A DNA stretch of 64,000 bases, taken from NCBI GenBank assembly GCA_016861025.1, contig BOKO01000003.1, positions 128,001-192,000 of the forward strand, written 5' to 3'. Origin of the DNA: Chloroflexota bacterium (lineage in GTDB: Bacteria; Chloroflexota; Anaerolineae; Caldilineales; Caldilineaceae). Under the pieces are notes generated by a model. It was not told where the DNA came from, ran no database searches, and saw nothing but the letters and a program-made list of their open reading frames with translations. A program made the translations under genes and the position numbers. The number at the start of each line of letters is the position of its first letter. Positions within the stretch are counted from its first letter, which is position 1. Below, piece by piece: positions 33,458 through 44,905 of the stretch.

Positions 33458-33934
33458 TCACTTCACCTTCACGATCTCGAAGACGATTTCGCCGCCAGGC
33501 GAGACAACCACGGCCTGTTCACCGACGCGCTTATTCAGAAGTGCACGCCCCATCGGGCTTTCGTTGCTGATCTTGCCCTTGCTTGGGTCGGCCTCTGGCG
33601 GCCCGACAATCGTATACTCCTCCTCCAGATCGCTGCCTTCTTCGCGCACAACGACAGTGCGGCCGATCACCACCACATCGGGGGCGGCGTTGTCGTCGCT
33701 GATCACTTTGGCGTTCTTGAGGATCGTCTCCAACTCGCGGATGCGTCCTTCGAGAAAACCCTGCGCAGTCTTGGCTTCGTCGTAGCCAGCATTTTCGCTG
33801 ATGTCGCCTTCGGCTTTGGCTTCAGCGATCATCTGCGCTACTTCGCGACGGCGCACCGTGGTCAGATATTCAAGTTCATCCTTGACCTTTTTCAGACCTT
33901 CAGGCGTCAAAAATACAGGTTGATTATTGCTCAT
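33458..33934 (-). CDS. greA: Transcription elongation factor GreA
   Basis: Rescues backtracked RNA polymerase by stimulating cleavage of the transcript's 3' end. The 158-aa protein has the N-terminal coiled coil (LTPEGLKKVKDELEYL ... ELETILKNA) with the acidic tip motif GDISENAGYDEAK carrying the catalytic Asp and Glu. A C-terminal FKBP-like domain follows (EEEYTIVGPPEADPSKGKIS, then SPMGRALL). Length and order are canonical. Confidence 0.97.
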   Translation of the reverse strand: MSNNQPVFLTPEGLKKVKDELEYLTTVRRREVAQMIAEAKAEGDISENAGYDEAKTAQGFLEGRIRELETILKNAKVISDDNAAPDVVVIGRTVVVREEGSDLEEEYTIVGPPEADPSKGKISNESPMGRALLNKRVGEQAVVVSPGGEIVFEIVKVK

Positions 33935-34369
33935 CTCTAAACTCTCTTTGGAACCAGGTTCCTTCCCTACGTTGGAATTTATCGTTCACCGGACGACGTT
34001 GTCTGGTCGATCCATGTTCGATATTTGATGCAATCTGCACGTTTCGCCTGCGATGTGACGGCGGACGCACCTTTGAATTTGTCCGCTGCCCGGCTGTCTT
34101 GCGTTTCACAATTTGGGTGGAATGACCGACGGCTCAGAAAAGCTATCGTTGATGCACGCTCATGCATCATAACGCAACAGGACGACAATATGTTTCGAGC
34201 GCTTTTATCTGGGTATGAAAACACCGCCCTTGTCAGGCGGCGCATCATCATGCCCTGTCTGTCAAAGCAAACGCCGACCTGTACAGGTCGGCCCACCAAA
34301 TCATTTTTAGTATATCACACCTCTGTGCATCTGTAAAATTGTATTTTCGGTCGCAGCCAGGAAAAGGGT
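33935..34369. other. 435-bp intergenic region with two hairpins
   Basis: No convincing gene between greA (leftward) and the methyltransferase gene (rightward); short open frames here have no ribosome binding site or recognisable sequence. It holds a hairpin CCGCC-cttgtca-GGCGG (34224-34240) and a perfect 20-bp palindrome GCCGACCTGTACAGGTCGGC (34273-34292) followed by ATCATTTTTAG on the + strand. Promoters for both genes should be here. Confidence 0.6.
34273..34292 (+). terminator. Perfect palindrome followed by T-run; candidate sRNA terminator
   Basis: GCCGACCTGTACAGGTCGGC with CATTTTTAG about 11 nt downstream. No + strand gene ends nearby, so it may end a small RNA or a leader transcript. 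Confidence 0.4.
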
Positions 34370-35179
34370 ATGATTGCACGCATGATCACATCGCACCCAG
34401 AGAGCGAGTTGTTTGATCGCTTTGCGCGGTTTTATGACGACGACTATCGCGACTATGACGACGACATCGAGGCAATCGTCATGCTCGCCGCCGAATGTGG
34501 CGACCCGATTCTGGAGCTTGGGTGCGGCACCGGGCGCGTGCTTCTGCCGTTGGCAACGGCCGGGCATTCGATCACAGGTGTGGATGTCAGCCCGGCGCTG
34601 CTGGCGCGCGCTGAAGAAAAGGTGCGCAAACAGGGTGTGGCGACAAATGTTCATCTGGTCAAGGCTGACCTGCGCACGTTTGACTTGCCAGAAAAGCAAT
34701 TTGCCTTCGCCTTTTGCACAAGCAACACGTTGATGCACTTTACAAGCCCTGAGGAGCAGGTCGCTGTTTTGCGCAACGCTGCGCGCCATTTGCGCCCAGG
34801 CGGGCGGCTGTTGATCGATCTCTTCAACCCTGACCTGCCGCGTCTTTTTGCTGTCGAGGGTGTGATGGAACTGGCCGATCGCTGGCAAGATGCACACAGC
34901 GGCGCCGACGTGTTAAAATGGAGTGTGCGGCGTATCGACGTCGTCGAGCAACTACAGGAAACAACCTTTATTTATGAGGAAATTTTCGCCGACGGGCGCA
35001 CGCAGCGCACTGTATGCCCGTTCACACTGCGTTTCTTGTGGCGCAGCGAAGCGGAACTGATGCTGGAGGCCGTCGGTTTGCGCATCGAAGATGTGCTTGG
35101 CAGCTTCGACGGCGACCCTTATGGCAGCGACAGCGATCACTTGATCCTGATCGCCGTTAAACCAGAAACCGATGCGTAG
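34370..35179 (+). CDS. SAM-dependent class I methyltransferase
   Basis: A 269-aa cytoplasmic methyltransferase, substrate unknown. Motif I ILELGCGTGRVLLPLA binds SAM, motif II acidic GVDVSPALLARA follows, and motif IV is AFAFCTSNTLMHF with the LRPGGRLLIDLFNPD post-motif typical of the Methyltransf_25 group. The N-terminus is Asp/Tyr-rich (FYDDDYRDYDDD). Two close ATGs (34370, 34382) could serve as start. Next gene downstream: amylosucrase, 89 bp away with its own promoter-like sequence. Confidence 0.85.
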   Translation: MIARMITSHPESELFDRFARFYDDDYRDYDDDIEAIVMLAAECGDPILELGCGTGRVLLPLATAGHSITGVDVSPALLARAEEKVRKQGVATNVHLVKADLRTFDLPEKQFAFAFCTSNTLMHFTSPEEQVAVLRNAARHLRPGGRLLIDLFNPDLPRLFAVEGVMELADRWQDAHSGADVLKWSVRRIDVVEQLQETTFIYEEIFADGRTQRTVCPFTLRFLWRSEAELMLEAVGLRIEDVLGSFDGDPYGSDSDHLILIAVKPETDA

Positions 35180-35232
35180 CCAGAACAATATCTGGAGCGT
35201 CCCGTCGCGTCGGAGACGATGACCTACCATAA

Positions 35233-35238
35233 TATAAT
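35233..35238 (+). promoter_or_regulatory. Candidate -10 element of amylosucrase gene
   Basis: TATAAT in an AT-rich patch 30 bp before the start codon. No good -35 hexamer is visible at 17 bp, so the call is tentative. Confidence 0.35.
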
Positions 35239-35268
35239 ATCGAAACAATTTTTTTTGGGAGGAAACCA

Positions 35269-37218
<1,950 letters not shown>

Positions 37219-37536
37219 TTTGCACAAAGGGTGTGCGAGTTGAAGCTTTGGAGAAGCATCGTTCGCTGTCTATGTGCAAAAGAGTGATCTACACACGCAG
37301 CGGGTGTGCAAACAATTGCTCGACCAACGCCAAAGCTGCTGCAAACGCTACGCTCAGGTTGCCGGCGTAGGTTTTGTCCATACAGCGGCTAGCGATTGCA
37401 CACCGTCACGCCCGCCTTCCTGCGATTGATACAAAAAGGCGGAGCGCAACCAACCCACGACAGCAGACGCAATTTCTGCAGATGCTGTATACTGGTGCAG
37501 AAATGTTGAGCCGCTCACACAAGTTCAGGAGGCGAT
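37219..37536. other. 318-bp intergenic region without a supported gene
   Basis: No gene is supported. It holds a 30-codon minus-strand frame (37289-37381) without ribosome binding site and imperfect GTGCAAA/TTTGCAC motifs near its left side. A TATACT hexamer (37488-37493) and AGGAGG just before 37537 probably serve the aminotransferase gene. Confidence 0.6.
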
Positions 37537-38802
<1,266 letters not shown>

Positions 38803-38934
38803 AGCTGCGAGAAGCGATACGTTGACGCAAGGTCGCAACGGCGCAGAAGAACGCAAAGAAGAAATCAGGGATTACTGCGATGATGTGATTTGACGAGAAC
38901 GAGATCAGGGATGGATCGCTGCAAGGGGATTCGA

Positions 38935-38971
38935 CAATCTCCAATCTTTAGCCTCCAATCTCTAATCTCCA
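38935..38971. repeat. Right half of a GGAGATT-family element upstream of the amino-acid transporter
   Basis: AATCTCC units only (CAATCTCCAATCTTTAGCC and CAATCTCTAATCTCC), ending about 45 bp before the binding-protein start. Confidence 0.7.
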
Positions 38972-39015
38972 AATCACTTAATCGCCCATTCACTTTTTGA
39001 TTCAGGAGGAAACGC

Positions 39016-39837
39016 ATGAAAAAGCAGATTTTGGTGGCTCTGTTGTTGATCGTGGCGCTGCTGGCGCTGAGCGCCTGCACCGCCGTCCAGCCCGCAGGCC
39101 AGACCGGCGCGGCGGCGGAGAGTGGCAAGCTGGCGCAGATCAAGGCGGCAGGCAGGATCGTAGTTGGCACGTCGGCGGACTATCCACCTTATGAATCGAT
39201 CGACGCCGACGGCAACTTTGTCGGTTTCGACATGGATCTGATCCGGGCCATCGGCGAGAAACTGGGCGTCGAAGTCGAGATTCAAGACATGCCCTTCGAC
39301 TCGCTGATCGCCTCAGTGCAGGAAGGCAAGATCGACGCTGTGATCGCAGCTATGCAAGCCACAGCCGAGCGCGACGAGCAGGTCGACTTCACGATTCCTT
39401 ACCGCATGACCAGGGACGCCTTTGCCGCCGCGCCTGGATCAGGGTTGGTGATCGAGAAGCCTGAAGACGCTGCCGGCAAGAGCATCGGCGCACAGACCGG
39501 CACCGTGCAGGAAGGCTGGATTCAGCGCAACCTGGTCGAGACGGGCTTGACGCCGGCCGACATGGTTTTTAGCTATGAGCGCGCCGACCAGGCCGCCCTC
39601 GACGTGGCGAATGGACGCATCCAGCTGCTGTTGATGGACGCCGAGCCAGCCATGGAGCTTGCCGCGCAGACCGGGCTGGAGATTCTGCTGATCACCGAGC
39701 TGACCGCTGAGGGCGGCAAGAGCATCGCCATCCCCGATGGCGCCACCGACCTCAAGGCTGAACTCGACCGCATCATCCAGGAACTGCTGGACGACGGCAC
39801 GATTCAGCGCATTCAGGAAGCGAACGGACTGCCGTAA
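39016..39837 (+). CDS. Polar amino acid ABC transporter, substrate-binding lipoprotein
   Basis: Family 3 solute-binding protein of 273 aa that delivers an amino acid to the permeases encoded just downstream. A lipoprotein signal with lipobox ALSAC (lipidated Cys21) tethers it to the membrane. The SBP_bac_3 fold is clear: GRIVVGTSADYPPYE, FVGFDMDLIRAIGEKLG, AVIAAMQATAERDEQVDFT and IGAQTGTVQEGW. AGGAGG precedes the ATG. A repeat element separates it from the first permease gene, which may let the binding protein be made in excess over the membrane subunits. Confidence 0.93.
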   Translation: MKKQILVALLLIVALLALSACTAVQPAGQTGAAAESGKLAQIKAAGRIVVGTSADYPPYESIDADGNFVGFDMDLIRAIGEKLGVEVEIQDMPFDSLIASVQEGKIDAVIAAMQATAERDEQVDFTIPYRMTRDAFAAAPGSGLVIEKPEDAAGKSIGAQTGTVQEGWIQRNLVETGLTPADMVFSYERADQAALDVANGRIQLLLMDAEPAMELAAQTGLEILLITELTAEGGKSIAIPDGATDLKAELDRIIQELLDDGTIQRIQEANGLP

Positions 39838-39842
39838 AACAG

Positions 39843-39977
39843 GGGAGAAAGGGAGAAGGGGAGAATAGGAGATTGGAGATAGGAGATTTAGATTCGTCCT
39901 TTTTGGGCGATCTTCTCCCTCTCTCCCCTTCTCCTTCTCTCCCCCACTCCTAATCTCCAATCTCCAATCTCTCTTAA
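39843..39977. repeat. Complete GGAGATT-family inverted repeat inside amino-acid transporter operon
   Basis: Purine arm (GGGGAGAAAGGGAGAAGGGG, then GGAGATTGGAGATAGGAGAT), unique centre with CCTTTTTGGGCG, and pyrimidine arm (CTTCTCCCTCTCTCCCC, then AATCTCCAATCTCCAATCTC). About 135 bp, between binding protein and permease. Confidence 0.85.
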
Positions 39978-39995
39978 TCGATCTCTTTCCATTCA

Positions 39996-40646
39996 ATGGA
40001 TTTCTTTCAAGACCTGGCGACGACCTTCAACTTTATCTTGCAGGGACTGTGGGTGACCATCGGCGTGACGCTGGTTGCATTGTCGGTGGGTTTTGTGTTT
40101 GGCGTGGTGATGGCAATGTTGCGCGTCTATGGCAACGCGTTCTTTCGTGCACTGGCCGCCGCCTACAGTGTCATTGTGCGCGCCGTGCCCGTGGTCGTGA
40201 TCATTTTCATCCTGTTTTTTGTGATCGCGCGCTTTGTCAACCTCTCGCCGTTTTGGGCTGGCTCGCTGGCGTTGGGCTTTGCCTCAGGCGCCTATCAGAG
40301 CGAGATCTTCCGCGGCGCGTTTCAGTCCGTCCCGCCCGGGCAGATGACGGCGGCGCGCGCCATCGGCATGAGTCGCGTGCAGGCGATCCAAAGCATCATC
40401 CTACCGCAGGCGGTGCGGCTGGCGCTGCCTGCGTGGGGCAACGAGGCGACGCTGGTGTTGAAGGATTCGACGCTGGTCTTTGTCGTCGGCGTGCCGGAAA
40501 TTTTGCGCCGCGCCCAACAGGTCAGCGCACGTACGCTCGAGCCCTTTATCGCATTTGGGCTGGCGCTGCTGCTCTATCTGGCGTTGACCTTGCTGACGAC
40601 CCAGGTGTTGCAGTGGCTCGAACGCCGCTATCGACTTCAAATGTAA
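39996..40646 (+). CDS. Amino acid ABC transporter permease 1 (HisM/GlnP type)
   Basis: Inner-membrane permease of 216 aa with about five transmembrane helices. The N-terminal signature of the family is TFNFILQGLWVTIGVT, and the coupling segment for the ATPase is present (QMTAARAIGMSRVQAIQSIILPQA). It works with the second permease (41443) and the ATPase (40663), probably as a heterodimer channel. The ATPase gene follows after 16 bp. Confidence 0.92.
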   Translation: MDFFQDLATTFNFILQGLWVTIGVTLVALSVGFVFGVVMAMLRVYGNAFFRALAAAYSVIVRAVPVVVIIFILFFVIARFVNLSPFWAGSLALGFASGAYQSEIFRGAFQSVPPGQMTAARAIGMSRVQAIQSIILPQAVRLALPAWGNEATLVLKDSTLVFVVGVPEILRRAQQVSARTLEPFIAFGLALLLYLALTLLTTQVLQWLERRYRLQM

Positions 40647-40662
40647 CGAGGTGCAGAGTTTG

Positions 40663-41421
40663 ATGACGACCACACCGATTCTACGCATCGACGATGTGTA
40701 CAAATCCTTCGGAGCGACTCAGGTGCTCAAGGGCTTCTCGCTCTCGATCCAGCCGCAGGAAGTGGTCGTGCTGGTCGGGCCTAGCGGCTCCGGCAAGAGT
40801 ACGCTGTTGCGCTGCATCAATTTGCTGCACCCGCCGACGTCGGGGCGCATCTGGCTGGAAGAAGAAGAGATCACGGCGCCGGGCGTCAACCACGACAGGG
40901 TGCGCCAACGCATCGGCATGGTCTTTCAAGACTTCAACCTTTTCACACACCTCACGGCGCTGGGCAACGTGATGATCGGGCTGACCAAAGTGCGCAAGAT
41001 GCACAAGAAAGAAGCGCACGATCTGGCGATGTTCGAGTTAGAGCGCGTCGGGTTGGTGGATCGCGCCGGGCACTATCCGGCGCAGCTCTCCGGCGGGCAG
41101 AAGCAGCGTGTGGCAATCGCGCGCGCGCTGGGCATGGATCCGCATATCATGCTCTTCGACGAACCGACTTCAGCGCTCGATCCAGAGCTGACCGGCGAGG
41201 TGCTCGAGGTGATGCAACAGCTTGCCAAAGAGGGAATGACCATGATCGTCGTCTCGCATGAGATGGGCTTTGCGCGGCAGGTCGCCAGTCGCGTGGTCTT
41301 TATGGAGGGCGGCGTCGTGGTTGAGGAGGGCCCGCCGCAGCAGATGTTCGAGCAACCGAAATATGAACGGACGCGCGCCTTCCTGCGCAAGATCACCGAC
41401 CTGGAAGGCGACGAGAAGTAA
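40663..41421 (+). CDS. Amino acid ABC transporter ATP-binding protein (GlnQ type)
   Basis: ATPase of 252 aa that drives the amino-acid transporter. Walker A is GPSGSGKST, the signature is LSGGQKQRVAIARAL, Walker B is IMLFDEPTSALDP, and the switch His lies in VVSHEMGF. The ATG at 40663 lies 9 nt after a GAGG; a GTG at 40651 is an alternative start. It sits between the two permease genes, an order common for these operons. Confidence 0.93.
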   Translation: MTTTPILRIDDVYKSFGATQVLKGFSLSIQPQEVVVLVGPSGSGKSTLLRCINLLHPPTSGRIWLEEEEITAPGVNHDRVRQRIGMVFQDFNLFTHLTALGNVMIGLTKVRKMHKKEAHDLAMFELERVGLVDRAGHYPAQLSGGQKQRVAIARALGMDPHIMLFDEPTSALDPELTGEVLEVMQQLAKEGMTMIVVSHEMGFARQVASRVVFMEGGVVVEEGPPQQMFEQPKYERTRAFLRKITDLEGDEK

Positions 41422-41442
41422 GCGTCGGGCTGGAAAGCAACC

Positions 41443-42126
41443 ATGCAAGCGTTTCTTGATTTGCTCAACAACGTAACGCCAGGTCTGTTGCAGGGAACGG
41501 TCATTACGCTGCAAATTGCAGCGGTGTCGCTGCTGCTCGGTATGGCGATCGGGCTGCCGGTTGGCGTCGGACGCGTATATGGGCCTGTTTGGCTGCAGCG
41601 TGTGCTTGGCGCGTATGTTACGCTTTTTCAAGGCACGCCGCTGCTGATTCAATTGTTCGTCGTCTATTACGGTCTGCCTGATCTGGGGTTGACCTTTGGG
41701 CGCATGGAAGCGGCGTTTCTGACGCTTGGCTTGAACAGCGGCGCCTATCAGGCCGAGTATCTGCGCGGTGCGCTGCAATCGGTGAGCGAAGGGCAGATGA
41801 CCGCAGCGCGCGCCATCGGTATGAGCAAATGGCAGGCAATTCGCAGCATCATTCTGCCCCAGGCGCTGCGCCTGGTGTTGCCAGCCTGGTCGAACGAAGT
41901 GATCGCTATGCTCAAGAACACGGCGGTCGTCTTTGTCATTGCCGTGCCCGACTTGATGACACAGGCAAAAAATCTTTCCAGCCGCTACTTTGCCCCGATC
42001 CCGATTTACATGACGGTCGCCGTTTTCTATATCATTTTGGTTGGAGCTGTTTACCTGATCCTACGCCAGGTTGAACGGAGGGTTCAGATACCGGGCTTGA
42101 CCGGGGACGCTGAGTCAGCCGCATGA
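41443..42126 (+). CDS. Amino acid ABC transporter permease 2
   Basis: Second permease of 227 aa, similar in length and motifs to the first (LLQGTVITLQIAAVSLLLG, then QMTAARAIGMSKWQAIRSIILPQALR for ATPase coupling). About five transmembrane helices. It ends the operon, converging with the BMP-type permease gene 77 bp away. No classical terminator is visible in the gap. Confidence 0.92.
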   Translation: MQAFLDLLNNVTPGLLQGTVITLQIAAVSLLLGMAIGLPVGVGRVYGPVWLQRVLGAYVTLFQGTPLLIQLFVVYYGLPDLGLTFGRMEAAFLTLGLNSGAYQAEYLRGALQSVSEGQMTAARAIGMSKWQAIRSIILPQALRLVLPAWSNEVIAMLKNTAVVFVIAVPDLMTQAKNLSSRYFAPIPIYMTVAVFYIILVGAVYLILRQVERRVQIPGLTGDAESAA

Positions 42127-42203
42127 GTTTTGCAGGGAAATTGTTGCCGCAAAGTTTCCCAAGAGCCTGGCTTGATGACCACCTTCCCAGAGTTATTTTT
42201 AGG

Positions 42204-43259
42204 TCAGGTTAGCTCGCTACGTCCAATGCTTGTCTGCGCTCGACGCCGCGCTGCCAGCCGATCCGCCAGTTGGTGCAGCGCCTCGCGGCTGGCGACGATC
42301 ACCAGTACGAGCACGCCCTGCAGCACCAGTGCGATCTCGCTCGGCACGTTGGTGATCAGCTCCATGCCCAGCGCTCCGGTCTGGATGGCGCTAAAGAAGA
42401 GGCCGTAGAAGAGCGCACCGGGCAGGCTGTTGTTGGCGACAATAGCGATCATGACGCCGTCCCAGGCGTAGTTGGCGCCCAGCCCGCGCAGGAAGCGATG
42501 CGGTCCGCCCATGATCAGCAGCCCGCCCGCCAGCCCTGCCAGCGCGCCGGTGAGCAACATCACGGTCACAAAGTTGCGGTCGACCGGACAGCCGCCCAGC
42601 CGCGCAAAGAGCGAGTTCTGCCCGCCGATGCGCCATTCGTAGCCTGGGCGCGTGCGCTTGAAGACAAACCACATCAACACCACCGCTGCCAGCATCCACA
42701 ACACGGCGCTGTTCCAGTCGCCAAACTCCGGCAGCCAGGCGTTGCGCGCAATCGCCGGCGTCATCGGCGAGTAGGCCGTCGCGTCCTTGAACGGGTAGGT
42801 GATCGCCCACAGCGTGAAATAGTCAGCCACGATGTTGAGCATCAGCGTCACGATGAATTCGCTCATGCCGAACGCCTGGCGTAGCAGTGCTGCCAGACCC
42901 GCCCACAACGCGCCGCCAAGCATTGCCAACAGCGCCAGCGTCGGGATCAGCAGCACTGGCGGCAGGTCGAGATAGAGGCCGCCGACCGTTGCCGCCAGCG
43001 CGCCCATCAGCAACTGCCCCGGCTGCCCCAGATTGATCGGCCCCGATGCAAAGGCGATGGCGGCGGAAAGCCCGGTCAGCACAAGCGGCACAGCGTTCTT
43101 GAAGGTCGTCGCCAGCGCGTAGGGGCTTCCGAGCGAGAACTCGAAGAGCGCCATATAACTCGCCAACGGATTGTAGCCTTGCGCCAGCATGATCACAGCG
43201 CCGATCAGCAGTGCGATGACAATGCCGAGCGCGGCGTTGAGTATCCTTTGCATGAGCAT
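42204..43259 (-). CDS. BMP/nucleoside-type ABC transporter permease
   Basis: Inner-membrane permease of 351 aa in the branched-chain / ribose / nucleoside family (NupP-like), with about eight to ten helices. The family segment FASGPINLGQPGQLLMGALAA is clear, and FGMSEFIVTLMLNIVADY is its coupling region. The ATG directly abuts the stop of the ATPase gene. Such systems normally have two different permease genes (NupP and NupQ); only one is present, the next gene being convergent and unrelated. Confidence 0.88.
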   Translation of the reverse strand: MLMQRILNAALGIVIALLIGAVIMLAQGYNPLASYMALFEFSLGSPYALATTFKNAVPLVLTGLSAAIAFASGPINLGQPGQLLMGALAATVGGLYLDLPPVLLIPTLALLAMLGGALWAGLAALLRQAFGMSEFIVTLMLNIVADYFTLWAITYPFKDATAYSPMTPAIARNAWLPEFGDWNSAVLWMLAAVVLMWFVFKRTRPGYEWRIGGQNSLFARLGGCPVDRNFVTVMLLTGALAGLAGGLLIMGGPHRFLRGLGANYAWDGVMIAIVANNSLPGALFYGLFFSAIQTGALGMELITNVPSEIALVLQGVLVLVIVASREALHQLADRLAARRRAQTSIGRSELT

Positions 43260-44810
43260 CTATCGTTCTTCGTTCCCCTCCAACATATAGCGCCCCACCA
43301 GTTCGACCGTCGCCTCCTCCACCGGTACATCGGCGACGACCGCGCCACGATGCAGCACCACGATGCGGTCGGCCAGCAGGAAGATTTCCTCCAGGTTGGC
43401 GGAGATCAGCAAGAGCGCCCGCCCGGCGCGCCGCATTGCCAGCATCTGGTCGTGCACGTATTCGATGGAGCCGACGTCCAACCCACGCGTCGGCTGGTCG
43501 AGAAGGATGAAAGGGCTGTCGAGCAGCAGCTCGCGGCCCAGGATCACCTTCTGCTGGTTGCCGCCAGAGAGTGCACGCAGCGGCGCTGAACGTCCCGGCA
43601 TCACCACATTGAAGGTGGCCGCCAGCTGGTCGGTGAAACGCTGCGCTGCACCGCCATCGAGCAGCAGCCCGCGCCAGCGCGTCAGGTCGCGGTTGAGGCG
43701 GTGGTGCGTCATAATCGCATTCTCCGTCACCGACGCCGGCAGGCTGCCACCCATCCGCCCGCGATCTTGCGGCACGTAGGCGATGGCGCGACGACGCACC
43801 AGGATCGGCGCATGCGTGATCTCTTCGCCACCGACGCGGATCGTCCCCGCCGTCGGTCGCAGCAGGCCGGTGATAGCGTTGACCAGCTCAAGCTGGCCGT
43901 TGCCCTCAACGCCCGCAATGCCGACCAGCTCGCCGGCGCGCACACGCAGGCTGACATCCTTGAGCCGCACGCGGCCATGTGCATCCTCGTAACGCAGCCC
44001 GTCGATGGCGAAGATCACATCGCCAGGCGGCTGCGGCGTGCGCCGCGAGGTGAAGAGCACCTCGCGCCCGACCATCAGCGCAGCCAGTTCAGCGCGCGTC
44101 GTCCCGGCGGCGGACTGCGTGGCGACGACACGCCCTTTGCGCAGCACCGTCACGCGGTCGGAAAGTTCGAGCACTTCTTCCAGCCGGTGTGAGATGAAGA
44201 TGATCGTGTGCCCCTCGTTGCGCAGCTCGCGCAATTCGGCGAAGAGCTGCGGAATCTCCTGCGGCGTCAGCACGGCGGTCGGTTCATCGAGAATGAGCAC
44301 CGAGACATCGCGATAGAGCAGCTTGAGGATTTCCACCTTCTGCCGCGCCGCCACGGAGATGTCGGCCACCTGGGCGTCGGGGTCGAGCGCAAAATGAAAG
44401 CGGTCGATGATCGCCTGGACTGACTGCCGGGCGCGTTTCCGGTCGATGCGTCCAAGCCAGTCCACCGGCTCGGCGCCGAGCACGATGTTCTCCCACACCG
44501 TATACTCGTTGACGAGCACAATCTCCTGGTGCACCATGCCGATGCCGGCGGCGATGGCTTCGCCGGGCGAGCGAAAGCGCACACTGCGCCCCTGATAGAT
44601 GATCTCGCCGCGATCGTGGTGGATCAGGCCGTAGAGCACCTTCATTAGCGTGCTTTTGCCCGCGCCGTTTTCACCGACCAACGCGTGAATCTCGCCGTCG
44701 GCAAAGCTCACCGTCACATCGTCCAGCGCCAACACGTTGGGTGGATAGACCTTGACGACGCCGCGCATGTCGATGAGCGCGGGGGTGAGAGGCGAGGGGC
44801 GAGTTGCCAC
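43260..44810 (-). CDS. BMP/nucleoside-type ABC transporter, double ATPase
   Basis: ATP-binding protein of 516 aa made of two fused ABC domains, as in nucleoside, ribose and galactose importers (RbsA/NupO type). The N-domain has GENGAGKST and LILDEPTAVLTPQE with a degenerate signature; the C-domain has VEGNGQLELVN in the Walker A position and a good signature LSGGNQQKVILGREL. The GTG start (44810) follows AAAGGA. Its first residues (ATRPSPLTP) are encoded by a CTCGCCCCTCGCCTCTC repeat-like stretch, so the conserved domain really begins at IDMRGVVKVYP. Confidence 0.9.
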   Translation of the reverse strand: MATRPSPLTPALIDMRGVVKVYPPNVLALDDVTVSFADGEIHALVGENGAGKSTLMKVLYGLIHHDRGEIIYQGRSVRFRSPGEAIAAGIGMVHQEIVLVNEYTVWENIVLGAEPVDWLGRIDRKRARQSVQAIIDRFHFALDPDAQVADISVAARQKVEILKLLYRDVSVLILDEPTAVLTPQEIPQLFAELRELRNEGHTIIFISHRLEEVLELSDRVTVLRKGRVVATQSAAGTTRAELAALMVGREVLFTSRRTPQPPGDVIFAIDGLRYEDAHGRVRLKDVSLRVRAGELVGIAGVEGNGQLELVNAITGLLRPTAGTIRVGGEEITHAPILVRRRAIAYVPQDRGRMGGSLPASVTENAIMTHHRLNRDLTRWRGLLLDGGAAQRFTDQLAATFNVVMPGRSAPLRALSGGNQQKVILGRELLLDSPFILLDQPTRGLDVGSIEYVHDQMLAMRRAGRALLLISANLEEIFLLADRIVVLHRGAVVADVPVEEATVELVGRYMLEGNEER

Positions 44811-44838
44811 GGGCGATCCTTTCTTGACGGAAAGATTA

Positions 44839-44875
44839 CGCCATCCGATGCGGCTCGCAGCCGCATCGGATGGCG
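44839..44875 (-). promoter_or_regulatory. Intercistronic 17-bp hairpin between BMP lipoprotein and ATPase genes
   Basis: Perfect stem CGCCATCCGATGCGGCT with its complement, 3-nt loop CGC, flanked by ATTA/TAAT that extend it past a bulge. A second, weaker TGCGGTTGCGAACCCC motif lies nearby. It is placed where a stem-loop could protect the binding-protein mRNA or reduce expression of the downstream ATPase and permease. Confidence 0.75.
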
Positions 44876-44905
44876 ATAATGAGACCCTGGGGTTCGCAAC
44901 CGCAT

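Noticed and set aside
34025..34336. 103-codon + strand frame between greA and the methyltransferase gene
   Set aside because: No ribosome binding site, unusual composition (Cys- and Ser-rich), and it runs through two hairpins; more likely non-coding.
37289..37381. 30-codon minus-strand frame (MDKTYAGNLSVAF...) in the gap before the class III aminotransferase
   Set aside because: No ribosome binding site, no recognisable homology and very short; kept only as a note in the gap description.
40651..40662. GTG start at 40651 for the amino-acid transporter ATPase
   Set aside because: A GAGG 9 nt before ATG 40663 fits better, and the extra residues precede the conserved N-terminus.
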